Shown: one piece after another, positions 16,076 to 23,877 of the stretch
Layout of the letters: each line of letters starts with the position of its first letter
Numbering within the stretch: the first letter of the stretch is position 1
NCBI GenBank assembly: GCA_035503915.1
Contig: DATJSU010000029.1
Coordinates: forward strand, 101,733-165,732
Length of the DNA: 64,000 nt
Source of the DNA: DATJMJ01 sp035503915
GTDB taxonomy: Bacteria > Actinomycetota > Acidimicrobiia > Acidimicrobiales > Palsa-688
Direction of reading: 5' to 3'
The notes under the pieces: model-generated
Told to the model about the DNA's origin: nothing
Database searches by the model: none
The model's input: only the letters and a program-made list of their open reading frames with translations
Translations under genes and position numbers: made by a program

Positions 16076-17655
16076 GGCACACCGCCGATGTCGCCGGGTT
16101 GTGCCCTGCCCTCGCTGAGCGCTCGGGCGGCGGCGATCCGGCGCGCACCAGGCACCGCAGCCAGGAGGGCAGCGGCCTTGTTGGCGCATTCGAGGTCCTC
16201 AGTTTCGGCGATGCTGTCGGCGACGATGCCTGCGCCTGCTTGGACGCTCGCGGTGCCGTCTGCAGCCACCAACATCGTCCGGATCGCGATGGCAGTGTCG
16301 ACGTTGCCTGAAAAGTCGACGTAGCCGACGACACCGGCATATGGCCCACGACGAGCAGGCTCGAGCTCGTCGATGATCTCCATCGCCCTCACCTTGGGGG
16401 CCCCCGAAACCGTCCCTGCCGGAAGGGTCGCCCTGAGGACGTCAACGGGGCCCAACCCCGGACGGAGGCGGCCTGAGACCTGCGAGGTGAGGTGCATCAC
16501 GTGGCTGTAGCGCTCCAGGGTCATGAGCTCGTCCACCGACTCGGACCCGTACTCGACGACCCGGCCGACGTCGTTGCGAGCGAGGTCGACCAACATGACG
16601 TGCTCAGCACGTTCTTTGGGGTGCTCGATCAGCTCTGCTGCCATCCTGCGGTCGTCGGTGTCGGTGCGGCCGCGTCGGCGCGTGCCGGCAATCGGCCTCG
16701 ATGTGACCCTCCCGTCCCGGACGCGCACCATCGGCTCGGGCGAGGAACCGACGACCGCCAGCTCGGGGTACTGCAGCAGGTACATGTACGGGCTCGGGTT
16801 GACCTGGCGCAGCGACCTGTAGAGGTCGAGCGGCTTGGACCCGAGGTCGAGGTCGAAACGCTGGGCAAGCACGACCTGGAAGATGTCCCCGGCGAAGATG
16901 TGCTCCCGAGCTGCTTCCACGGCGGCGGCATAGAGCGCGGGGGGCGTCCGGCGCCGGAAGGTGGGCAGCTCGTCGTCACGCTGAGGCGGCGAGATCACCG
17001 GCTCATCGATCGGCTTGGCGCCTTGGGCGGCAAAAGCCTCGAGCCTTGCCGACGCCCACTCGTAGAGGTCCTCCAGGTCGTGGCGGCTTTGCCCAGGCGG
17101 GACAGGGACCGCCTCGACCAGAGTTACCCGCTGGCGCCACGAGTCGTACGCCGCCACCTGACCGACGACCGACATGATGGCGTCGGGGAAACCGAGCTCG
17201 TCCGGCGGCGCTTGTACGAGCGACTCCACCTCGCGTACGACGTCGTAGCCGAGGTAGCCGACGAGCCCTCCGTGGAGCGGGGGCAGCCCCTCCAGCGAAG
17301 GCGACTTGTAATGTGCGAGGACGGCCTCGGTCGCCGAGAGGATCCCGCAGCCCGGAGGCAAGTCGACCGGCAGGGCCCCTTCAACCGAGACCTTGCCACC
17401 CTCGAGGCGCAGCGTCGCCGAAGGGTGCCGGCCGATAAACGACCAGCGGCCCCAGGTCCCGGCGTGCTCGACTGATTCGAGCAAGAAACCGGGCTCGTCT
17501 CCCACCAACCGTGCGAAGGCGGCCACCGGGGTGGTCAGGTCCGCGAGCAGCTCCCGCCACACAGGCACAATGGTCCACTCGCGGGCGAGCGCAACGAAGT
17601 CGTCACGGCTCGGCCGGACAGTACGTGGGGGGGCAACAGGTCGTGGGTCAGTCAC
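16072..17655 (-). CDS. trpE: Anthranilate synthase component I
   Basis: The 527-residue chorismate-utilising enzyme makes anthranilate with a TrpG amidotransferase that is not in this window. FLLESVEH carries the LLES motif of tryptophan feedback binding. The catalytic C-terminal half has SPEPMVRV, RPIAGTRRRG, MLVDLARNDVGRV, HLTSQVSGRL and PAGTVSGAPKVRAMEII. It starts at GTG 17655 with GGAGG 8-9 nt upstream, and directly before that lies a 14-bp hairpin. Placement after hisI rather than with trpCFBA is notable. Confidence 0.96.
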   Translation of the reverse strand: MTDPRPVAPPRTVRPSRDDFVALAREWTIVPVWRELLADLTTPVAAFARLVGDEPGFLLESVEHAGTWGRWSFIGRHPSATLRLEGGKVSVEGALPVDLPPGCGILSATEAVLAHYKSPSLEGLPPLHGGLVGYLGYDVVREVESLVQAPPDELGFPDAIMSVVGQVAAYDSWRQRVTLVEAVPVPPGQSRHDLEDLYEWASARLEAFAAQGAKPIDEPVISPPQRDDELPTFRRRTPPALYAAAVEAAREHIFAGDIFQVVLAQRFDLDLGSKPLDLYRSLRQVNPSPYMYLLQYPELAVVGSSPEPMVRVRDGRVTSRPIAGTRRRGRTDTDDRRMAAELIEHPKERAEHVMLVDLARNDVGRVVEYGSESVDELMTLERYSHVMHLTSQVSGRLRPGLGPVDVLRATLPAGTVSGAPKVRAMEIIDELEPARRGPYAGVVGYVDFSGNVDTAIAIRTMLVAADGTASVQAGAGIVADSIAETEDLECANKAAALLAAVPGARRIAAARALSEGRAQPGDIGGVP

Positions 17656-17675
17656 TACTGATGCCTCCAGGGACC

Positions 17676-17741
17676 TTCGCCCGCTTGCCTGCTCAGAAAA
17701 CGCTTGTTAATAGGGCTAACCGTTGCCGGCAAGCGGGCGAA
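17676..17741 (-). promoter_or_regulatory. Dual hairpin between hisI and trpE, possible attenuator
   Basis: On the transcript, TTCGCCCGCTTGCC (complement of 17728-17741) pairs perfectly over 14 bp with GGCAAGCGGGCGAA (complement of 17676-17689), across a 38-nt loop that contains the hisI stop codon. Within the loop, CAAGCG followed by TTTTC could instead pair with CGCTTG of the first arm, giving a short terminator-like hairpin. The two structures exclude each other. The trpE ribosome site begins a few bases after the long stem. Regulation is inferred, not shown. Confidence 0.5.
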
Positions 17742-18126
17742 AGCTGCCTGTCGTGGCACTAGTCGGCGCTGCCAGCCCAAAGCTACGGAAAAAGCAGCTC
17801 CGCTCTCCGGTGTGGCACGCTCCCGTGCCCTCTTGATCAACCACGAAAAGCAGCGTGTCCCCGTCGCAGTCGTAGTAGGCGGCTCTCACCCACTGGCGGT
17901 CACCCGACGAGTCCCCCTTGCGCCAGCGCTCCTGGCGGCTCCTCGACCAGAAAACGGTCCGCCCGGACTCCAAAGTCTCAAGGAGGACCTCCTCGTTCAT
18001 CCACGCCATCATGAGCACCTGGCCGGTGCCTTGTTCCTGGACTATCGCGGGCACAAGGCCGTCTGAGTTGTACTTGACGGCGGCGAGCTGCTCGGGAGTT
18101 GCCGAAATGGGCGTGGCGACTGGCAT
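17716..18126 (-). CDS. hisI: Phosphoribosyl-AMP cyclohydrolase
   Basis: The 136-residue zinc enzyme opens the adenine ring of PR-AMP. It has VLMMAWMNEEVL, the FWSRSRQERWRKGDSSGDRQ block with metal-site residues, DCDGDTLLFVVDQEGTGACHTGERSCFFR, and two conserved Cys in the last block. The HisE pyrophosphohydrolase domain is absent, as in other actinobacteria. Codons for the last dozen residues form one arm of the hisI-trpE hairpin. It follows the MoaD-like gene by 19 bp. Confidence 0.95.
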   Translation of the reverse strand: MPVATPISATPEQLAAVKYNSDGLVPAIVQEQGTGQVLMMAWMNEEVLLETLESGRTVFWSRSRQERWRKGDSSGDRQWVRAAYYDCDGDTLLFVVDQEGTGACHTGERSCFFRSFGLAAPTSATTGSFRPLAGNG

Positions 18127-18145
18127 CGCTACATGCTACAGAGGC

Positions 18146-18457
18146 TCAACCTCCCGCCATCGCGCCAATTACGACAAAAGGCTCTACGCCATCGGCGACA
18201 TTGCGGGGGAGGGGCTCGTCCGGCCCGAGGTCCGAAAGGTCGCTCTCGTGGACAAAAAAGCGGATAAAAGCCCGCCTTCTGCCACTGGCTTGGTCCCTGA
18301 TCGTACCGCGCAAACAAGGGTGTGCCTCCTCGATCGCGTCCAGCACCGCCCGCTGGGTCACCGGGCCCGGGACGACCACGGTGACCTCGGACGGGACGCT
18401 TGCCAGCACCCGGAGAGGCGCTGGCAGCCGCACCCGCACTCGCGAGGCCGCGCTCAC
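18146..18457 (-). CDS. MoaD/ThiS-like ubiquitin-fold protein ending in Gly-Gly
   Basis: The 103-residue protein starts at GTG 18457, overlapping the propeller gene stop (GTGA). It has the beta-grasp pattern of MoaD-type proteins: RVRLPAPLRVLASVPSEVTV, a central helix TQRAVLDAIEEAHPCLRGTI, and a C-terminal strand VVIGAMAGG that ends in the diglycine used for thiocarboxylation or conjugation. No moaE, thi or E1-like moeB/thiF gene is adjacent. Coupling to the sialidase-like protein suggests the two work together; I infer the pairing recurs in actinobacteria but cannot check here. Confidence 0.8.
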   Translation of the reverse strand: MSAASRVRVRLPAPLRVLASVPSEVTVVVPGPVTQRAVLDAIEEAHPCLRGTIRDQASGRRRAFIRFFVHESDLSDLGPDEPLPRNVADGVEPFVVIGAMAGG

Positions 18458-19572
18458 GGCAAGGTTTGCGCCTCGACTGACAGCACCGCAGGCAAGTCCC
18501 GTGCCGCCGGGTACCAAGTGTCCCCGCCGTCTGGCGAGGCGTATACCTGGCCGCCGGTGGTACCGAAGTAAACGCCGCAAGGGTCGAGGGTGTCGACTGC
18601 CATCGCGTCGCGCAAGACGTCGACATAGCAGTGCTGCTGCGGGAGCCCCTTGGTCAAAGGCTCCCACTCGCCCCCGCCGGTCTTGGAGCGGTAAACGCGG
18701 AGCTTGCCTTCGGGTGGGTAGTGCTCAGAGTCGCTCTTTATGGGCACGACATAAATGGTCTCTGGCTCGTTGGAATTGACAGAGATCGCGAAGCCAAAGT
18801 CTGTCGGCAGATCGCCACTTATCTCATGCCATGAGCCTCCACCATCGTCAGAACGCATGACGTCCCAATGTTTTTGCATGAACAGCACGTCAGGGTGCGA
18901 CCGGTGCATTGCGATCTTGTGCACGCAGTGGCCGACTTCGGCGTCGGGGTCAGGGAGCACTCCACCCGACAACAACCCTTTGTTGATCGGCTGCCAGCTC
19001 GTGCCGGCGTCGTCGCTGCGGAAAGCCCCGGCGGCGGAGATCGCGACGATCATCCTCGAGGGGTCGCAAGGCGACAGGAGGATGGTGTGCAGGCAGAGGC
19101 CACCGGCTCCCGGTTGCCACGTAGGCCCGGTCGGGTGCCGGCGAAGCCCAGTGAGCTCCTCCCAGCTGGCCCCGCCGTCCTGCGAACGGTAAAGCGCTGC
19201 GTCCTGGGCGCCCGCATAGACGACGTCGGGGTCGTCCGGCGAAGGCTCGATATGCCAGATCCTCGTGAACTCCCAGGGCTTGTCGCTGCCGTCGTACCAC
19301 TTGTGGGTGCCGGCGCCGCCCTCGTAGGCAAAGTCGTTGCCTATAGCCGACCAAGTCTTGCCACCATCGTCAGAACGCTGTACGACCTGGCCGAACCAGC
19401 CGCTCGTCTGCGAGGCGTACATGCGGTCGGGATCGGCTGGCGAAGCGTCCATGTGGTAAATCTCCCAACCGGGGAAGAGAGGGCCTTCGACCTCCCATGC
19501 CCCCCGGCGACCGTCAGAGGTCAGGAGGAAACCGCCTTTCCTTGTCCCCACCATGAGCCGGACCCTGCTCAC
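18454..19572 (-). CDS. Sialidase-fold (Asp-box) beta-propeller protein
   Basis: The 372-residue protein carries about six Asp-box (SxDxGxTW) motifs: RSDDGGKTW, RSQDGGASW, RSDDAGTSW, RSDDGGGSW, RSKTGGGEW and SPDGGDTW. These form a six-bladed BNR propeller. There is no signal peptide or membrane segment, so it should be cytoplasmic, unlike true sialidases, and the Arg triad of sialidases is not evident. GTG 19572 is favoured because AGGAGG lies 5 nt upstream. It is coupled by a GTGA overlap to the MoaD-like gene. Function is unknown. Confidence 0.8.
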   Translation of the reverse strand: MSRVRLMVGTRKGGFLLTSDGRRGAWEVEGPLFPGWEIYHMDASPADPDRMYASQTSGWFGQVVQRSDDGGKTWSAIGNDFAYEGGAGTHKWYDGSDKPWEFTRIWHIEPSPDDPDVVYAGAQDAALYRSQDGGASWEELTGLRRHPTGPTWQPGAGGLCLHTILLSPCDPSRMIVAISAAGAFRSDDAGTSWQPINKGLLSGGVLPDPDAEVGHCVHKIAMHRSHPDVLFMQKHWDVMRSDDGGGSWHEISGDLPTDFGFAISVNSNEPETIYVVPIKSDSEHYPPEGKLRVYRSKTGGGEWEPLTKGLPQQHCYVDVLRDAMAVDTLDPCGVYFGTTGGQVYASPDGGDTWYPAARDLPAVLSVEAQTLP

Positions 19573-19666
19573 TTGCACCTCCTAGAACTCGGCAACGGCG
19601 CGTTCACGCCCTCCCGAGCCTACGCGAGCACGAGCAAGAAGGTTCGGTCTCCCGAACAGGCCGGGT

Positions 19667-20002
19667 TCAAAGGTAAAGGCCCGTGCTGTCCGAGACACGC
19701 TCGGCAGCGACGGCATGGATGTCGCGTTCGCGCAGGATGAGGTAGTTGTCGCCCTGCACCTCTACTTCGAAGCGGTCCTCCGGGTTGAACAGCACGTGGT
19801 CACCGGGCTTTATTGCCCGCACCTGCGGCCCCGTAGCTACCACTTCTGCCCAGCTCAGTCGCCTTGGGATCTCGGCGGTAGCGGGGATGAGGATGCCGGA
19901 CTTGGACTTGCGCTCGCCCTCGGACTTGGGCACCTGCACGAGCAACCTGTCCGTCAGCATCTGGATCGGTTGCTTCTGTGAGCCGGTTTCGTCAGAGGCC
20001 AT
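19667..20002 (-). CDS. GroES-family co-chaperonin-like protein
   Basis: The 111-residue protein matches Cpn10: LTDRLLVQV, the mobile-loop region KSKSGILIPATAEIPRRL, AEVVATGP and GDHVLFNPEDRFEVEVQGDNYLILRERDIHAV. It is more divergent than a typical GroES (for instance the ILIP and IPRR loop residues), has a C-terminal extension, and no groEL follows. It may be a secondary co-chaperonin. ATG 20002 is preferred; a TTG at 20011 is in frame. It lies 51 bp after hisF. Confidence 0.8.
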   Translation of the reverse strand: MASDETGSQKQPIQMLTDRLLVQVPKSEGERKSKSGILIPATAEIPRRLSWAEVVATGPQVRAIKPGDHVLFNPEDRFEVEVQGDNYLILRERDIHAVAAERVSDSTGLYL

Positions 20003-20053
20003 CTCCGGCAAGCTAGTACGCCTCCCGGTGGCGGTGCCTGCCGGGAGGCGGCC

Positions 20054-20827
20054 CTAACCCGAGCGCGCCGTGGGGCGCACAGTCACGCCGGCGGCCGCCA
20101 GGGCCTCCTTGGCCTGCGCGATGGTGACCTCGCCGAAATGGAAAATCGACGCCGCCAGCACGGCGTCGGCCTTACCGACGACGGCCCCGTCGACGAGGTC
20201 GGAAAGATTTCCTACGCCCCCACTGGCGACAACGGGGATGCTCGTGGCATCTACGACCTGGCGTGTGAGCTCGAGGTCGTAGCCGTTGCGGGTGCCGTCT
20301 CTGTCAATCGAGTTGAGCACGAGCTCTCCGGCCCCGAGCTCCTGACAGCGAACGGCCCAACCGATGGAGTCGACGCCGGTCGGCACCCGGCCACCATGCG
20401 TGTAGACCTCCCAGCCCCCCCCGGCACGGCGCTTCACGTCCATGCCGACGACGGTGCACTGGGCCCCAAAAGTGGCAGAAATCTCTGCCACCAGCTCGGG
20501 CCGGGCGACGGCAGCGGAATTGACGCTCACTTTGTCGGCGCCGAGGCGGAGGAGGCGCCTGGCATCTTCGAGGGTGCGGACGCCGCCGCCCACCGTCAGG
20601 GGTATAAAGACCTCTTCCGCAGTGCGTGCGACAACGTCGAACATCGTCTCGCGCGCCTCGGCAGAAGCTGTGATGTCGTAAAAGACAAGCTCGTCGGCGC
20701 CTTCTTCGTCGTAGCGCGCACCAAGCTCGACCGGGTCGCCGGCGTCGGCTAAGCCTGCGAAGCGCACACCCTTGACGACCCTTCCTCCGTCCACGTCCAG
20801 GCACGGGACCACACGGACAGCCCTCAA
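20054..20827 (-). CDS. hisF: Imidazole glycerol phosphate synthase, cyclase subunit
   Basis: The 257-residue barrel makes IGP and AICAR from PRFAR with ammonia from HisH. The catalytic Asp11 sits in VVPCLDVDGGRVVKGVRF. The second-half Asp lies within the LNSIDRDGTRNGYDLEL block. AVVGKADAVLAASIFHFGE closes the phosphate site. It starts at TTG 20827, overlapping the hisA stop (TTGA). Confidence 0.97.
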   Translation of the reverse strand: MRAVRVVPCLDVDGGRVVKGVRFAGLADAGDPVELGARYDEEGADELVFYDITASAEARETMFDVVARTAEEVFIPLTVGGGVRTLEDARRLLRLGADKVSVNSAAVARPELVAEISATFGAQCTVVGMDVKRRAGGGWEVYTHGGRVPTGVDSIGWAVRCQELGAGELVLNSIDRDGTRNGYDLELTRQVVDATSIPVVASGGVGNLSDLVDGAVVGKADAVLAASIFHFGEVTIAQAKEALAAAGVTVRPTARSG

Positions 20828-21564
20828 CGAGGTGCCCCCCGGCTGGCGGCGACCGCGTCGCGGCTGCTGAAGCGCCCCTCGTAGATCGCCCGGCCGACGA
20901 TGACCCCGGCGAGCCGGCGCTCACCTACGTGGAGACGGGCGAGGCGGCGGAGGTCGTCGAGGGACCCGACCCCTCCTGAAGCGATGAGGGGTGCCTCGCC
21001 CACCTCGAGAAGAGCCCTGTAACCGTTCAGGTCCGGCCCCACCATCAGGCCATCTCGGGAGATTTCTGTCACGACCACTGCTGCGGCCCCTGCCGCCACG
21101 AGAGCTGGCACGACGCTCGTGAGGGCCCGCCCGGCGCGCTGTTGCCATCCTTTTACACGTACTTCGCCTTGGAAATGGTCAACGCCCGCTGCTACCTGGC
21201 CGGGCCAGCGATGCGTGGCCTTGGCAAAAAACTCCTCGTCCAGGAGGGCGGCGGTGCCAACAACAACACGCGCGGCCCCCCCCTCGAGCAGTTGCTCGAT
21301 GTCAGCTTCGGAACGCACGCCGCCACCAGCCTGCACGGGGACTGTCACGGCGCGGGCGATCTCGAGGACCACCTCCCGGTTGGCGGCCTCGCCGGTCCGG
21401 GCGGCGTCGAGGTCCACTACGTGCAACCAGGGGACGCCGGCAGCTTGGAAGGCCGTCGCTCGCGCGACGGGGTCGGCACCGTAGACCGTTTCCCGGCCGA
21501 AATCCCCCTGTGCCAGCCGGACGCAGCAGCCGCCCCGCAGGTCGATGGCCGCGTAGAGGTCCAT
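20824..21564 (-). CDS. hisA: ProFAR isomerase
   Basis: The 246-residue TIM barrel isomerises ProFAR to PRFAR. It has the catalytic Asp8 in YAAIDLRGG, WLHVVDLDAA, QAGGGVRS, the VTEISRDGLMVGPD block with the second Asp, and IASGGVGSLDD. ATG 21564 lies two bases after the hisH stop (TAGTGATG). In many actinobacteria this gene (priA) also does the TrpF step. Here a separate trpF exists, so the bifunctional role is unlikely to be required. Confidence 0.95.
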   Translation of the reverse strand: MDLYAAIDLRGGCCVRLAQGDFGRETVYGADPVARATAFQAAGVPWLHVVDLDAARTGEAANREVVLEIARAVTVPVQAGGGVRSEADIEQLLEGGAARVVVGTAALLDEEFFAKATHRWPGQVAAGVDHFQGEVRVKGWQQRAGRALTSVVPALVAAGAAAVVVTEISRDGLMVGPDLNGYRALLEVGEAPLIASGGVGSLDDLRRLARLHVGERRLAGVIVGRAIYEGRFSSRDAVAASRGAPR

Positions 21565-21566
21565 CA

Positions 21567-22190
21567 CTAATTTTCCTGGCAGAGCTTGACAAAATTGCCG
21601 AGCACGCCCAGCCCGACCGAAGACGACTTTTCGGGATGGAACTGGGTTGCAAAGACTGTGCCTTCCTCGCAGGCCGACGCCACCGGCCCTCCGTAGTCGC
21701 ACGTCGCCACCGTCTCGGTCCCTACGGGAGGGGCAAAAGAGTGGACGAAGTAAGCCCAAGCGCCCTTTTCGAAACCCGAAAGCAACCGGCTCCCAGGGCG
21801 AACTTCGAGCAGGTTCCATTGCATCTGAGGTCGGCGCACCGGCCCGCCGAGGAGCGCCACCGTGCCCTCGAACAGGCCAAGGCCGCGAGCGCCGGGCGCC
21901 TCCTCGGAAGCCGAATAGAGAAGTTGCATACCAACGCAGATGCCCAGGAACGGCCGCCCGCCGTTGGCGGCGCTCAGTGCCGCCTCCCAAAGGCCGCTCG
22001 CGGCAAGTGCCTCGCTGCAACGGCCAAAATGGCCCACGCCTGGCAGTACGACACCGTCGGCCGAGGCGATACCCGCCGTCTTGGTGACCAGGCGGGCGTC
22101 GGCGCCCGCCCGGCAAAGGCCTTTCTCGGCGGAACGTAAGTTCCCGATGCCATAGTCGATAACAGCTACGTACGGCCCGGCTGCGAGCAC
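21567..22190 (-). CDS. hisH: Imidazole glycerol phosphate synthase, glutaminase subunit
   Basis: The 207-residue class I amidotransferase feeds ammonia to HisF. It has AVIDYGIGNLRS, LPGVGHFG, the nucleophile Cys in FLGICVGMQLL, and the His/Glu of the triad in TQFHPEKS. GTG 22190 shares one base with the hisB stop (TAGTG), fixing the start; the open frame upstream is a hisB shadow. Confidence 0.96.
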   Translation of the reverse strand: MLAAGPYVAVIDYGIGNLRSAEKGLCRAGADARLVTKTAGIASADGVVLPGVGHFGRCSEALAASGLWEAALSAANGGRPFLGICVGMQLLYSASEEAPGARGLGLFEGTVALLGGPVRRPQMQWNLLEVRPGSRLLSGFEKGAWAYFVHSFAPPVGTETVATCDYGGPVASACEEGTVFATQFHPEKSSSVGLGVLGNFVKLCQEN

Positions 22191-22795
22191 TAGCCGAGTA
22201 CCCCCTTGGTCGATGGGACCCCACGGCCCTCGATGCGCGCTGCGTCCCTGAGCGCCCTCGCGACGCCTTTGAAGCTCGCTTCCAGGATGTGGTGGGTGTT
22301 GCGGCCACTGCGCATCCTTATGTGCAAGGTGATCGCGGCCGAGCTCGAGAAAGCTCGCCAAAATTCCTCTGCCAGCTGGGGGTCAAAAGGTGGTTCCCCT
22401 AAGGGGTACGCCTCTCCTCCACCCCCGGCGTCAACCTCATAAACGAGGAACGGCCGCCCCGAAAGGTCCAGCGCCACTTCGACCAAAGCCTCGTCCAGTG
22501 GCAGCGAGACGGAGCCAAAGCGCCTGACGCCGGAGCGGTCCCCGAGCGCCTCCCGGAGAGCTTCGCCGAGGAGGAGCCCGACGTCTTCGACAGTGTGGTG
22601 CGCATCTACTTCCAAGTCGCCCTGGGCGCTAACCCTGAGGTCAAAGCCGCCGTGGCGCCCCAATTGGGAAAGCATGTGGTCAAAGAAGGGCAGCCCCGTC
22701 GCGACCTCGACATTCCCAGCCCCGTCAACGGCGAGGTCGATAGATACCCTGGTCTCTTTGGTCTCGCGCTCCTTGGCGACGGTGCGGGCGCTCAT
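22190..22795 (-). CDS. hisB: Imidazoleglycerol-phosphate dehydratase
   Basis: The 201-residue manganese enzyme has paired metal motifs DAHHTVEDVG and NTHHILEASFKG, plus GLPFFDHMLSQLGRHGGFDL. It is the dehydratase alone, without the phosphatase domain found in enterobacteria. ATG 22795 overlaps the hisC stop (ATGA). The upstream open frame to 22933 is discarded. Confidence 0.97.
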   Translation of the reverse strand: MSARTVAKERETKETRVSIDLAVDGAGNVEVATGLPFFDHMLSQLGRHGGFDLRVSAQGDLEVDAHHTVEDVGLLLGEALREALGDRSGVRRFGSVSLPLDEALVEVALDLSGRPFLVYEVDAGGGGEAYPLGEPPFDPQLAEEFWRAFSSSAAITLHIRMRSGRNTHHILEASFKGVARALRDAARIEGRGVPSTKGVLG

Positions 22796-23877
22796 GCCAG
22801 CACCTCGCGCAATGCTACGAGAAAGCGTTGATTTTCTGCGGGCGTACCAACGGTTGTGCGAAGGCAGCCCTCGAGGTTGGGCCAGCTCGAGGTGTCCCGC
22901 ACCAGTACCGAGCGGCGCACGAGCTCTTCCCAAACCTGCTTGCCATCACGCTCTTTGGGCCGCCAGAGGACGAAGTTCGCTTGAGAAGGCCAGACTTTTA
23001 CCGGCATGCGGGACAGCTCTGTCACAAGGTGCTCTCTTTGCTCGATTATCGCCGCCACTCTGCTTTCCATTTGCGAAGAAAATTGGAGCGCGAGGCGCCC
23101 GGCCGCCTGCTTCAAGACATCGAGATGGTACGGCAGGGCTACGCGCTCCAGAGCTTTTACGACTTCTCCCGGGCCGATCATGTAGCCCAAACGGAGCCCC
23201 GCCATGGACCACGTCTTGGAGTACGTCCGCACGACGACCAAGGGGACGCCGTCGCCGACCAGGCTGAGCGCCGACCAGGAAGAGAACTGGCCGTAGGCTT
23301 CGTCGACAACCACGAGCCCGCTCGTTGCGGCAAGGACCGCCCGCACTGTTTGCTCGTCTTCCACCAAACCAGTCGGGTTGTTGGGCGAGCACAAAAACAC
23401 CATCGCGGGTTTCACTTTTTGCACCAGCTCTAACGCCGGCACGATGTCTATGAGAAAATCCTCGTTGCGTCCGCCTTGGGCAACCTGCGTCCCGGTCAGG
23501 TGGGCGATATGGGAGTGGAGCGCGTAAGTCGGCTCGAACATGAGAGCCTTTCTCCCTGCGCCTCCATAAGCGAGGCAGAGCGACTGGAGGACTTCGTTCG
23601 ACCCGTTGGCGGCGAAAACTTGCTCAGCGGCTACGCCGTGCCACCCGGCGATCGCCTCGCGCAGAGCCGACGCCGAGCGGTCCGGGTACCGGTTGAAGGC
23701 GGCGCCCCGAGCGATCTCGCACACGGCGTCGACCCATTCGGGGGGGGGAGGGTACGGCGACTCGTTGGTGTTCAGCCTCACTTCAACCGGCACCTGGGGC
23801 GAGTGGTAGCCAGCTCGCAAACCGAGATCGGAGCGGGGCGAAGGGAGCGGCCGAGCGAGGCCGGCTGGCTGGGTCAT
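22792..23877 (-). CDS. hisC: Histidinol-phosphate aminotransferase
   Basis: The 361-residue fold-type-I PLP enzyme has VRLNTNESPYPPPP, ANGSNEVLQ, CSPNNPTG, VVVDEAYGQF, and the PLP lysine in RTYSKTWSMAGLRLGY. Length and layout are normal. ATG 23877 overlaps the hisD stop (ATGA). Confidence 0.96.
   Translation of the reverse strand: MTQPAGLARPLPSPRSDLGLRAGYHSPQVPVEVRLNTNESPYPPPPEWVDAVCEIARGAAFNRYPDRSASALREAIAGWHGVAAEQVFAANGSNEVLQSLCLAYGGAGRKALMFEPTYALHSHIAHLTGTQVAQGGRNEDFLIDIVPALELVQKVKPAMVFLCSPNNPTGLVEDEQTVRAVLAATSGLVVVDEAYGQFSSWSALSLVGDGVPLVVVRTYSKTWSMAGLRLGYMIGPGEVVKALERVALPYHLDVLKQAAGRLALQFSSQMESRVAAIIEQREHLVTELSRMPVKVWPSQANFVLWRPKERDGKQVWEELVRRSVLVRDTSSWPNLEGCLRTTVGTPAENQRFLVALREVLA

Noticed and set aside
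16492..17475. 327-codon open frame on the plus strand
   Set aside because: It is a shadow of trpE.
21565..22308. N-terminal extension of hisA
   Set aside because: It covers hisH in another frame; hisA motifs begin at ATG 21564.
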